DNA of 64,000 nucleotides, from the NCBI GenBank assembly GCA_016716715.1, contig JADJVE010000009.1:1-64000 (forward strand), read 5' to 3'. Source of the stretch: Acidobacteriota bacterium (lineage in GTDB: Bacteria > Acidobacteriota > Thermoanaerobaculia > UBA5066). This document shows positions 25,931 through 33,949 of the stretch, piece by piece. The position numbers and the translations under genes were made by a program. Below the pieces are notes generated by a model, which was given only the letters and a program-made list of their open reading frames with translations, made no database searches and was not told the DNA's origin. Each line of letters begins with the position of its first letter. Position 1 is the stretch's first letter.

Positions 25931-28900
25931 GGCGCTTCGCGAGCCGCCCGGCGGCCTGCTGGGCGTCGTCGAAGAGCGAGTAGGCGACCGGCGTCGCGAG
26001 GAGCGTGAGGAGGAGGGCGAGCGTCTGGCCGCCCGCGATCACGGAGCCGATCGCGCGGTTCGTTCCGGCGCCGGGGCCCGACGAGACGAGGAGCGGCAGC
26101 ATTCCCGCGACGAACGCCATCGTCGTCATCAGGATCGGGCGGAGGCGCTCGCGGCATGCGAGGACGACGGCGGCGTCGCGCTCCATCCCGCGCTCGCGCA
26201 GCTGGTTCGCGAATTCGACCTGGAGGATCCCGTTCTTCTTGACGACGCCGAAGAGGACGAGGATGCCGAGAGACGTGAAGATGTTGACGCTCTGCCCGAA
26301 GATGAGGATCGAAAGCAGCGCGAACGGGACGGTGAGTGGAAGGGCGAGGAGGATCGTCACGGGGTGGAGCCAGCTCTCGAACTGCGCCGCGAGGATGAGG
26401 TACATGAAGACTCCCGAGAGTGCGAACGCGAGCAGGAAGTTCTGCGCGGACCGGCCCTGCTCCTTCGAGCGCCCGACGAACCGGTAGGTGTAGGACGCGT
26501 CGAGATTGAGCGCCTTCGTTTCCTTCGTGAGGAGGTCGAGGGCGGTCTGCGAGGAGGATCCGGGCGTCATGTTCGCGAGGATCGTGACCTGCCGGCGCCG
26601 GTTCAGGCGGCGGATCTCCGACGGGCCGACGCCCCGGCGGAAGGACGTGACGTCCTCGAGCGGGACGGCGCCGAGACGGTAGGACGGGACGTTGAAGCGC
26701 TTGAGGCTCGCCTCGTCGGCGCGATCCTCCGGACGCGCGCGGAGATAGACGTCGTACTGCTCGCCGCCGTCGTCGAACGCCGAGACCTTCTCGCCGCCGA
26801 CGAGGACGCGCAGCGTGTCGGCGACGTCCGCCACGGAGACGCCGAGGTCCGACGCCTTCGAGCGCGCGACCGTGACGCCGAGCTCGGGCTTGCCGAAGAT
26901 CAGCGACGAATCGACGTCTACGATGCCGGGCACGGTTCGGAGCTTCGCCATGAGCGTGTCGGAGATTTTCGCGAGCTGGTCGAGGTCCGGGCCGTTGATG
27001 ACGTACATGATCTCGGCGTTCTTCTGGCCGCTGGAGAACGCGTTGACGTAGGAGACGTCCGTCCGGAGCTTCGCGTCCGCGTAGCGGGGCAGGATCTCCT
27101 TTCGGACGCGGGCCATGACGTCCGTCTGCGAGTCTTTCCGCTTCCGGGCGTCGACGAGCTTCGCGTAGACGCTCGCGACGTTCGGAGTCTTCGCGTCGTC
27201 TGCGCCGACGGTCAGGAGCGCGTACTCGACTCCGGGGAGGGTCTTGACGTCCCTGCTGATCCGGTTTCCGATGAGGGCGGTCGCCTCGAGCGACGTCCCT
27301 TCCGGCGCCCGAAAGTTCACCTCGAACTGCGACTCGTCGTCGTAGGGGAGGAAGTTCTTCGGGACGAGCTTGAAGAGGATCGGGACCGTGAGGAGGACGA
27401 GGACGCAGATCAGGACGACGGCCCAGCGATGGCCGATCGACCAGTTCAGCATCGCCGTGTACGTCCGGTCGATGACCGCGTAGAAGCCGCGGGACTTGGA
27501 CGCTTCCTTCTTCTCCTCTTTCCTCTTCAGGAAGCGCGCCGAGAGCATCGGCGTCAGGGAGAAGGAGACGAGGAGCGAGACGAGGATCGCGAACGCCATC
27601 GTGAGACCGAAGGAGTTCATGAACCGGCCGACGATGCCTCCCATGAAGGCGACGGGCAGGAAGACGGCCACGAGCGAGAGCGTCGTCGCGAGAACCGCGA
27701 GGCCGATCTCCTTCGTCGCGTCGATCGCCGCCTGGAACGGCATGACCTTCTTCTCCTCGATGAACCGGAAAATGTTCTCGAGGACGACGATGGCGTCGTC
27801 GATGACGATGCCGACGGCGAGCGTGAGCGCGAGGAGCGTCAGGACGTTCAGCGTGAAGCCCATCGCGTACATGAGGGCGTACGTCGAGATGATGGACGCC
27901 GGGATCGCGACCGCCGCGATGAGCGTGGAGCGGATATTGCCGAGAAAGAGGAGGACGACCATGGCCGCGAGGAAGCCGCCGAGGAGGAGGTGCTCCTGCA
28001 CGGTGTCGACGGCAGCCTTGATGAATTGGGACTGGTCGCGGACGATTTCCGTCGAGTATCCCGGCGGGAGCTGCGGCGCGATCTCCGCGAGGCGCCCCTT
28101 GAGCGCGTCGATGACGGCGATCGTGTTCGTGCCGGACTGCTTGCGCACGGAGAGGACGACGGTCGGAACACCGTCCTTAGAGGCCGCGCGCTCGGCGTCC
28201 TCCTCGCTGTCCTCGACCTTCGCGACGTCGCCGACGCGCACGGGGAGCCCGTTGCGCTGCGTGATGAAGATCTGCTCGAACTCCTTCGCGTTCGCGACGC
28301 GTCCGTAGACGCGGACCGTCGCCTCGTTCGAGCCGGCCTTCAGGGTGCCGCCCGGGATCTTGACGTTCTGTGTCTGGAGGGCGCGCCGCACGTCCACGGC
28401 CGAGAGCCCGTAGGCCTTCATGCGCTCCGTGTCGAGGCGCACGTTGATGCGGCGGGAGCGGCCGCCGAGAATCGTGACCTGGCCGACGCCGTTCACGGAT
28501 TCGATCTGCCGGCGGAGAACCTTGTCCGCGTACTCCGTGGTTTCACGAAGCGTTCTCTTGCCCGAGAGCGCGACCGAGAGAATCGGCGTCGCGTCCGGGT
28601 CGAGCTTCTCGACGACGGGCTGGTCGATGTCGCGCGGCAGCTCCGCGAGGACGCGGTTGACCTTGTCGCGCACCTCCTGCGCGCCGACGTCGGCGTTCTT
28701 TTCGAGGATGAACGTCACAAAGACCTGCGAGATGCCCTCGGCCGACACGGACTGCAGGTCGTCGATGCCCGCGATCGTGTTGATGGACTCCTCGATCTTG
28801 TCCGTGACCTCGGTCTCGACCTCCTCCGGCGCGGCGCCCGGGAGCCGCGTGATGACGGCCACGGTCGGGAAGTCGATGCGCGGGTACCGGTCGACGCCGA

Positions 28901-28997
28901 GCCGGGAGTACCCGACCCCGCCGACGACGACGAGGGCGATGATGAGGACCGACGCGAAGACGGGGCGGCGAACGCAGAGGCGCGCGAGTGCCTGCAC
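24942..28997 (-). CDS. HAE1-type RND efflux permease, reading on in frame into an HlyD-family adaptor
   Basis: 1351 codons. Residues 1 to about 1022 are a full-length AcrB/HAE1 permease: RRPVFASVLIIALVVVGGVG start, GVDRYPRIDFPTV, proton-relay Asp pair GIVIDDAIVVLENIFRFIEE in helix 4, and a complete second half with QVEFANQLRERG. The frame then continues through KRLRRVAPRVAVLVVAFLVSAC into a membrane-fusion adaptor of about 325 residues. No ATG, GTG or TTG separates the two. The C-terminus of RND pumps is cytoplasmic, so one extra helix would place the adaptor correctly in the periplasm. It may be a real fusion or a lost stop; the adaptor logically serves the ABC genes that follow. Confidence 0.85.
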   Translation of the reverse strand: MQALARLCVRRPVFASVLIIALVVVGGVGYSRLGVDRYPRIDFPTVAVITRLPGAAPEEVETEVTDKIEESINTIAGIDDLQSVSAEGISQVFVTFILEKNADVGAQEVRDKVNRVLAELPRDIDQPVVEKLDPDATPILSVALSGKRTLRETTEYADKVLRRQIESVNGVGQVTILGGRSRRINVRLDTERMKAYGLSAVDVRRALQTQNVKIPGGTLKAGSNEATVRVYGRVANAKEFEQIFITQRNGLPVRVGDVAKVEDSEEDAERAASKDGVPTVVLSVRKQSGTNTIAVIDALKGRLAEIAPQLPPGYSTEIVRDQSQFIKAAVDTVQEHLLLGGFLAAMVVLLFLGNIRSTLIAAVAIPASIISTYALMYAMGFTLNVLTLLALTLAVGIVIDDAIVVLENIFRFIEEKKVMPFQAAIDATKEIGLAVLATTLSLVAVFLPVAFMGGIVGRFMNSFGLTMAFAILVSLLVSFSLTPMLSARFLKRKEEKKEASKSRGFYAVIDRTYTAMLNWSIGHRWAVVLICVLVLLTVPILFKLVPKNFLPYDDESQFEVNFRAPEGTSLEATALIGNRISRDVKTLPGVEYALLTVGADDAKTPNVASVYAKLVDARKRKDSQTDVMARVRKEILPRYADAKLRTDVSYVNAFSSGQKNAEIMYVINGPDLDQLAKISDTLMAKLRTVPGIVDVDSSLIFGKPELGVTVARSKASDLGVSVADVADTLRVLVGGEKVSAFDDGGEQYDVYLRARPEDRADEASLKRFNVPSYRLGAVPLEDVTSFRRGVGPSEIRRLNRRRQVTILANMTPGSSSQTALDLLTKETKALNLDASYTYRFVGRSKEQGRSAQNFLLAFALSGVFMYLILAAQFESWLHPVTILLALPLTVPFALLSILIFGQSVNIFTSLGILVLFGVVKKNGILQVEFANQLRERGMERDAAVVLACRERLRPILMTTMAFVAGMLPLLVSSGPGAGTNRAIGSVIAGGQTLALLLTLLATPVAYSLFDDAQQAAGRLAKRLRRVAPRVAVLVVAFLVSACRNGGDPNVVVLSGRLEAPMVDLAPKVAGRVVEVKVKEGDRVKAGDLIASLDLGETALAPERDRRGVESSQARFNDLKVGSRAAEIKGAEQEVADRRAAVDLAKPELERQQILLSKKVGTPRDVDVARTNVDRAAANLKMSEERLRLAREGFRRYQTEQARADVGRAQTVLKQAESVAREAEIRAPADGVILHRMAEPGLLLGAGQPAVTMAFLDRLYVRTYIPETQLGRVRIGSPAEVSVDAFKGRTFPAKVTEISPDAEFTPKPVDTPRERVNTVYAAKVDLDAGWNAPLVPGQPADVRVKTAESAPK
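25520..25540 (+). repeat. TTCTTAGAA repeat, single copy in the adaptor
   Basis: Core at 25525-25533 within ACTTTCTTAGAAAGTAATATC. It is coding on the minus strand as part of ILLSKKVG in the adaptor coiled coil. It is the only copy without an inverted partner close by. Confidence 0.65.
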
Positions 28998-29006
28998 GGC
29001 GATGCC

Positions 29007-30053
29007 TCAGCGGGCCGCGGCGTGGGCGACTTCGAGTCCGTCCACGAGCCTGCGGTCGGGGTTCACGACGACGCGCTCGCCGGCCACGACGCCGGTGCGG
29101 ATCTCGACGGAGTCGCCGTAGCGGTCGCCGAGCGCGACGATCCGCTCGATCACGCGGTCCTTGCCGAGGACGAACACGTGCGACACGCCCGAGTCCGTCA
29201 CGACGGCCGCGGACGGGACGAGGAGCGTCGGTTCCCTTTTCGGGAGCTCGACGCGGGCGGTCACGAAGAGGCCGGGTTTCAGGAGGCGCTCGGGATTCGG
29301 CACGACCGCCTCGACGACGAGCGTGCGCGCCTCGCTGCGGAGCGACGGGCCGATGTAACGGACGATGCCCTCGAACGCCCGGTCCGGGAAGGACTGGACG
29401 TTCAGCCTGGCTTTCTGGCCGACCTTGATCGCGGGCGTCGCGATCTCGGGAATCGCGAGCTCGGCGCGGAGCGGGTCGATCTTCACGAGACCGCAGATCG
29501 CCTGGCCGCGGCGCACGAACGCTCCGGCGGAGATCTTCTTCTCGGTCACGACGCCGGAGAACGGCGCGCGGATCGTGCAGTCCGAATAGCCCTTCTCGGC
29601 GAGCGCGAGCGCCGCCTTCGCGAGATCGAGGTCGGTGCCCTTGCGCTGGTCCTCGGCTTTCGCCACGACCTGCTTCTTGCGCAGCTCGGCGTAGCGCTCC
29701 ACTTCGGACGTCGTCCACGCGACGTTCGCGCGGGCCTGGTCGAGCTGGGCCTTCGCCTCGCGCTCGTCGAGCGTCGCGAGGACGGCGCCCTTCTCGACGT
29801 AGGTGCCGCGTTCCACGCGAAGGCTCGCGACGTTTCCGTCCCGCTCGGAGGCGACGTCGGCGGACTCGTCGGCCGCGAGCGCGCCCGTGACCTCGAGGAT
29901 GCGCGGCAGGACGCGGTTCTCGACGGGCGCCGCCACCGCGGCGATCGGGGGCGGAGCCGTGGACGCGGCGGCCTTCGACGCCGCGTTCGGCCGCGAGCAG
30001 GCCGCGAGGAGGAGCGTTCCGCACAGGAGGAGAGCGGCGTTCTTCGGGTTCAT
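29007..30053 (-). CDS. RND periplasmic adaptor (AcrA-like) lipoprotein
   Basis: 348 aa with a lipoprotein signal ending LLLAAC at the N-terminus. Biotinyl-lipoyl halves GNVASLRVERGTYVEKGAVL and IRAPFSGVVTEKKISAGAFV flank a short helical hairpin, followed by a beta-barrel (ARLNVQSFPDRAFEGIVRYI) and the membrane-proximal domain. It bridges the RND pump at 25930-28997 and the TolC-like channel. It is encoded 4 nt after tolC and 9 nt before the pump. Confidence 0.93.
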   Translation of the reverse strand: MNPKNAALLLCGTLLLAACSRPNAASKAAASTAPPPIAAVAAPVENRVLPRILEVTGALAADESADVASERDGNVASLRVERGTYVEKGAVLATLDEREAKAQLDQARANVAWTTSEVERYAELRKKQVVAKAEDQRKGTDLDLAKAALALAEKGYSDCTIRAPFSGVVTEKKISAGAFVRRGQAICGLVKIDPLRAELAIPEIATPAIKVGQKARLNVQSFPDRAFEGIVRYIGPSLRSEARTLVVEAVVPNPERLLKPGLFVTARVELPKREPTLLVPSAAVVTDSGVSHVFVLGKDRVIERIVALGDRYGDSVEIRTGVVAGERVVVNPDRRLVDGLEVAHAAAR

Positions 30054-30057
30054 GAGG

Positions 30058-31674
30058 TCAGCGTCCTTCCGCGGCCCTGAGGGCCGGTGCGTCGCCCGCG
30101 ATCTCGATCCGCCGCTCGTCGAGGAGCGTGCCGGCGGCGCGTGCGTAGTCGGTCAGGGCCTTGCGGTAGTCGGTCAGCGCCGCGATCTCCGTGAGGACCG
30201 CGGTCGCGAGTTCGTTCTGGCGGGTCAGGACGAAGAAGTTCGTCGAGAGGCCGACGTTGTAGCGCTCCTTCTCGGCGGCGAGCTGCGTCTCGGCGGCCGA
30301 GCGTCCGGCCTTCGCGGCGTCGATGCGCTGCGCGGCGGTGTCGAGCGTCAGGATCGCGTTCCGGACCTCCACGGCGACGCGCTGCCTCTGCCGCCCGAGG
30401 AGGATCTCGGCCTGGCTCTTCTGAGCCTTCGCGATCGCGGCGTCGCCCTGCGCCGTGCGGTTGAACACGGGCACCGTGAGCGCGAGGCCGATCGAGGCGT
30501 CGGGAAAGCGGCCCTCGCCGATCGTGCCGAGCGAGCGGCCGAAGCCGCCTTCGAGCGCGTCGGGCACGACGACGGGCTGGCCCGTGAACCCGATCGCGGG
30601 GGCGTTCGGGTTCAGCGTGCCCGCGAGCCCGCGCCGGGCGTAGCCCGCGACGAGGTCGAGCTGGGGCTTGAGGCGGTCGTTGAAGAATCCGACGTCGACG
30701 TCGCGCTGCGCGACGCGCGCGCGCGCCTCCGCGACCTCGGGGCGCTTCTCGTCGGCCACCTTGAGGGCGGTCGCGAGGTCGAACCGGACGACGGGAATCT
30801 CCGGCTTGTCGACGGGGTCGAGCGTCTGGTTCCAGAGCGCGTCGGATTCGTCGTTGAGGATCAGCAGCTTGAGGAGGAGCTCGGCGCGCCGCATGTTCTC
30901 CTGCGACGCGTAGAGGTCTCCGCGGCGGCGCTCGTACTCGGCGATCGGCTGCGCGATGTCGGACTCGGGCAGCGTCCCGACGTCGATTCTCGATTTCGTG
31001 TCTTCGCGCTGCTCGGCGGCGAGCCGCATGCTCGCCTCGCGGACGAGAACGTCGCGGCGTGCGGAAACGAGGTTCCAATACGCGCGCTCCACGGCCGCGA
31101 CGACGTCCGAAACGGTCGACCGGAGGGAGGCCGTGCCGGCTTCCTTGCCGAGGGACGCGATCCGGATCGCGCGCCGTGCCGGGTCGATCGAGAGGTTCTG
31201 CAGGAGCGGCTGCCGGAGGTCGATTCCGAGGGAAGTCGAATACGCGGGCGAGAGGAGCGCGAAGAAGTTGTTCGAGAGGTCGCGCGACCCGTAGGCGGAC
31301 ACGCTGACGGTGCCGCCCGTCGGGAGCAGCGCGCCGATGCCGGCCGAGCCCGCGACGCCTTCGGCGGACGGCACGATCTCGCCGTAGGGCGCGCCCGAGA
31401 GGAGCGAGTTCGCGGGGTCCGTGTGGTTGCGGTAGCGGGCGTCGAGCCGGAACGTCGGGTCGTACGAGCCGTCGGCCCTGAGGAGAGAGGCATCCGCGAT
31501 GCGGAACGACTCGCGCTCGAGGGCGATCTCGTTGTTGCGCGCGAGGGCGCGCACGGTCGCGTCGGTCAGCGTGAGAGGGACGCCCGCCGGCGCCGCGGAC
31601 GGCGGCGCGGGGGCGGTCTGGGCCGCGAGCGTCGCCGTGCCGAGGAGCAGGGCGGCGAGAGCCGTACGGATCAC
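30058..31674 (-). CDS. TolC-family outer membrane efflux protein
   Basis: 538 aa from a GTG at 31674 overlapping the stop of the small upstream gene (GTGA). A signal peptide (RTALAALLLGTATLAAQ) precedes two OEP repeats with long coiled coils; typical pieces are LTLTDATVRALARNNEIALE, RRDVLVREASMRLAAEQRED and RYNVGLSTNFFVLTRQNELA. It forms the outer-membrane duct shared by the RND pump and probably the ABC exporter of the same operon. Length is slightly above the E. coli TolC. Confidence 0.92.
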   Translation of the reverse strand: MIRTALAALLLGTATLAAQTAPAPPSAAPAGVPLTLTDATVRALARNNEIALERESFRIADASLLRADGSYDPTFRLDARYRNHTDPANSLLSGAPYGEIVPSAEGVAGSAGIGALLPTGGTVSVSAYGSRDLSNNFFALLSPAYSTSLGIDLRQPLLQNLSIDPARRAIRIASLGKEAGTASLRSTVSDVVAAVERAYWNLVSARRDVLVREASMRLAAEQREDTKSRIDVGTLPESDIAQPIAEYERRRGDLYASQENMRRAELLLKLLILNDESDALWNQTLDPVDKPEIPVVRFDLATALKVADEKRPEVAEARARVAQRDVDVGFFNDRLKPQLDLVAGYARRGLAGTLNPNAPAIGFTGQPVVVPDALEGGFGRSLGTIGEGRFPDASIGLALTVPVFNRTAQGDAAIAKAQKSQAEILLGRQRQRVAVEVRNAILTLDTAAQRIDAAKAGRSAAETQLAAEKERYNVGLSTNFFVLTRQNELATAVLTEIAALTDYRKALTDYARAAGTLLDERRIEIAGDAPALRAAEGR

Positions 31675-31943
31675 GAGGGTCTCCTTTCTCCGGCGGACGG
31701 AGCGGGAACGGGCGGGTCCGGACGCAGGCTGGCCTTCTGGAGCCGCGGGTCGATCGCCTCGGAGAGGCGCGTGAACAGGTCGGATCTCGTGGCCGCGAGC
31801 GCCTCGCATTCGGCGCGCGTCAGCTCGAACCCGTGCTCGGCCAGCTGGCCGAGGGTTCCGAGGGGGTCCGCCTGGAAGCGGCGCCTGAGCTCCTCGTCCG
31901 TTGCGAGCTTCCCGAAAATCACCTCGACGCACTTTTGCGACAT
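31671..31943 (-). CDS. Os1348-family NHLP-clan small protein
   Basis: 90 aa. SQKCVEVIFGKLATDEELRRRF, then ADPLGTLGQLAEHGFELTRAE and a C-terminal DPRLQKAS match the Os1348 family, related to nitrile-hydratase-like and Nif11 leader peptides (NHLP clan). Those families are best known as leader regions of modified peptides, but Os1348 members without a core peptide are common and their role is unknown. Here no GG cleavage site or Cys/Ser/Thr-rich core is seen. It is the first gene of the exporter operon, coupled to tolC. Confidence 0.72.
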   Translation of the reverse strand: MSQKCVEVIFGKLATDEELRRRFQADPLGTLGQLAEHGFELTRAECEALAATRSDLFTRLSEAIDPRLQKASLRPDPPVPAPSAGERRPS

Positions 31944-31971
31944 GGCGGCAGTATCTCCCGCACTGTCGCTT

Positions 31972-31987
31972 TACATACGCCGTGCCA
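31972..31987 (-). promoter_or_regulatory. possible sigma-54 promoter of the exporter operon
   Basis: The minus strand reads TGGCACGGCGTATGTA: a perfect -24 block TGGCACG, correct spacing, but GT rather than GC at -12. The distance to the ATG at 31943 is suitable for a short leader containing GGGAG. Weak on its own. Confidence 0.3.
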
Positions 31988-32019
31988 GCCTCTTCGGGTT
32001 TGGTTCGAAGAGCACCCAA

Positions 32020-32165
32020 GATTCTCTTAGAAGGTAATTTAGACGGGGGAAAGGGCGGCGCGCAGCGAGTCGCGCCTGACCAGGCGGGCTGCTGAAAAAT
32101 CGGCACATTGAGCCGGGCCCGTCGAATGAACTGCGGCTCGCCCCTCTTAACCTTCTAAGAAGTAT
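32020..32165. repeat. TTCTTAGAA repeat, inverted pair in an intergenic region
   Basis: A copy with one core mismatch (CTCTTAGAAGGTAA; TCTTAGAA at 32025-32032) and a perfect inverted copy (AACCTTCTAAGAAGTATCTTCC; core 32153-32161) frame about 120 bases between the small NHLP-clan gene and the pterin dehydratase gene. Nothing coding was seen between them. Confidence 0.65.
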
Positions 32166-32184
32166 CTTCCCCGGGTCTTCGTCT

Positions 32185-32478
32185 TCAGCTCCCGGCGATC
32201 CGATCCATCTCCGTCGCGAGGCGGAAGTCGAGGTCGGTGACGCCGCCGGAGTCGTGCGTCTGCAGGGTCACCGTCACGCGGTTCCAGACGTTCGACCAGT
32301 CGGGATGGTGGTCGAGCTTTTCGGCGGCGAGCGCGGCTCGCGTCATGAATCCGAACGCTTCCGAGAATCCCGCGAATTTGAACGTGCGATGGAGCTTCCC
32401 GCCTTTGTGCGTCCACGCGGGATGCGCCTTCAGCCTGGCCTTGACGTCTTTTGCGCCGAGAAGGGGAGGTCTTGACAT
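32185..32478 (-). CDS. pterin-4a-carbinolamine dehydratase
   Basis: 97 aa from ATG 32478. The active-site motif EKLDHHPDWSNVWNRVTVTL with THDSGGVTDLD matches PCD/DCoH exactly, including the catalytic His pair. It dehydrates 4a-hydroxytetrahydropterin, recycling pterin cofactor or acting in molybdopterin-related pterin metabolism. CAGAAT six bases before the ATG suggests a leaderless message, so upstream in-frame ATGs (32496, 32511) were not used. Confidence 0.92.
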   Translation of the reverse strand: MSRPPLLGAKDVKARLKAHPAWTHKGGKLHRTFKFAGFSEAFGFMTRAALAAEKLDHHPDWSNVWNRVTVTLQTHDSGGVTDLDFRLATEMDRIAGS

Positions 32479-32542
32479 GGATTGATTCTGGATCATCCCG
32501 GATGCTCTCAAGGACCTTTATCATCGGCGGTTCGGAGGCCCC

Positions 32543-33858
32543 ATGAAAGTCTTGAAAGCCCTCGCGTTGACCGCACTCCTCGCCGCCGGCGCCGGCCTCG
32601 TCTGGTTCGCCGGAACTGCGGCCTGGGCGGCGCGGCGCGAGTCGCAGGCGCTCGGCGCGTGGAAGGCGCTGGGCTTCACGCTGAACGAGGCGGCGCCGTT
32701 CCCGAAGAAGGAAACGAACGCCGCGGCCCTCGCGCTCGAGAAGGCCGCCGAGCCGCTCGGGATCCACCTCAAGCCCGGCGGCGGGCCGGCGGAGGTCGAG
32801 CCGGAGCCGGTGGGAATGGTCCGGGAAGAGAAGTCGGAGTGGGGCCGCACGCGCGGCGCCCTCACGAAATGGGCGACGAACGAGGCGGAGCGCCCCGAGG
32901 CGAACGTCCAGGCGCCTCCGCCCGAAGTGGCGGCCTGGCTGACGGGCCACGCCGCCGAGCTCGGCGCCATCGAGAACACGCTCGTCGCCGGCCCCGCACC
33001 CGAGTGGGCCGCGGATTCCAGCCTCCTCTTCGCCGCGCCCGTGCCGGCATGTCCGGGCACCTCCAGCTCCACATCGTGCTTCTCGGGCGCGCCCTCGCGC
33101 GCGCCGGCGGCGATGCGGCGGGCGCGGAGCGCAGCCTCCTGGCTTCGTGGAACTTCGCGGCGCCCCAGCGCCTGCGCGCCGACGTGCCGAGCCGTTCGAT
33201 CGCGGCTCTCGCGACGCATCTCGAGCTCGGCGTCCTGCGCAAGCTGGCCGTGAATCCCGAGCCCTGGCGAGCGCGGATCGCCGCCTGGGATCCGCGCGAC
33301 TCCGTCAAGCGCACCTGGGCGAGCGAGGCGTGGACGACGTGGAAGGCCGGAAAGCAGGCGCCGGGCCCGACCCGGAGCTCGTTCGCGCGGTTCGTCGCGC
33401 GCCCCGGGCAGCGTCTCGAGGCGGCCGCGTTCCTCGACGGCTGGCGCTCCATGACCGAAGCGGGCGCCAAGAGCCCCGTCTCGGACGGCGACGGCAAGGA
33501 GCTCGCGGCCGCGTTCCGCACGGGCATGGGCCGCTGGGCGGACGCCGCGCCGGCGGTCCCGAACCTCGCGAGCGCGTGGAAGCGCGCCGACCGGCTCGTC
33601 CTCGAAGCCGAGCTCACGAACAAGGTCTTCGACATCCGCGCGGCGCGCGCCGCCTCCGGCGCGTGGCCGGCGGCGATGAAGGACATCGAGGCGTCGAAGG
33701 CGAAGGACGTCGCGTGGGTGTACGCGGTCACGCCCGAGGGCCGCGCGTCGATCGTGACGAAGCGCTCGCTGACGTGGCCCGACCGCGCGTCCTCGCCGAT
33801 GGGGTGGGTCTCCGAGCCGCCAGCGGCGCAGAAGGCGCCGGCGGCCAAGCGCAAGTAG
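32543..33858 (+). CDS. uncharacterised protein with N-terminal membrane anchor, one frameshift
   Basis: Not recognised. The ATG at 32543 follows a GGAGG. Residues 6-30 (ALALTALLAAGAGLVWFAG) form a signal anchor, after which a largely helical, Ala/Trp-rich extracytoplasmic domain follows. Up to about 33040 the frame starting at 32543 is used; from SGHLQLHIVLLGRALARAGG on, the rest (through RIAAWDPRDSVKRTWASEAW and a Lys-rich tail ending AAKRK) is in the frame one base earlier, consistent with a single lost base. About 438 aa in total. No relatives are evident to me. Confidence 0.65.
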
Positions 33859-33949
33859 GCCGCCCGCCGCCCTGATTTGATTCCGAAGGATCATGGCGGC
33901 GGAACTGATTCCGCCCCAACCTGGTCTCAGGAATGACGAGGCCAGGAAG

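Noticed and set aside
26364..30080. 1238-codon plus-strand open frame opposite the RND pump and adaptor
   Set aside because: Low-complexity Arg/Asp/Glu composition and exact antisense position to conserved genes mark it as a shadow.
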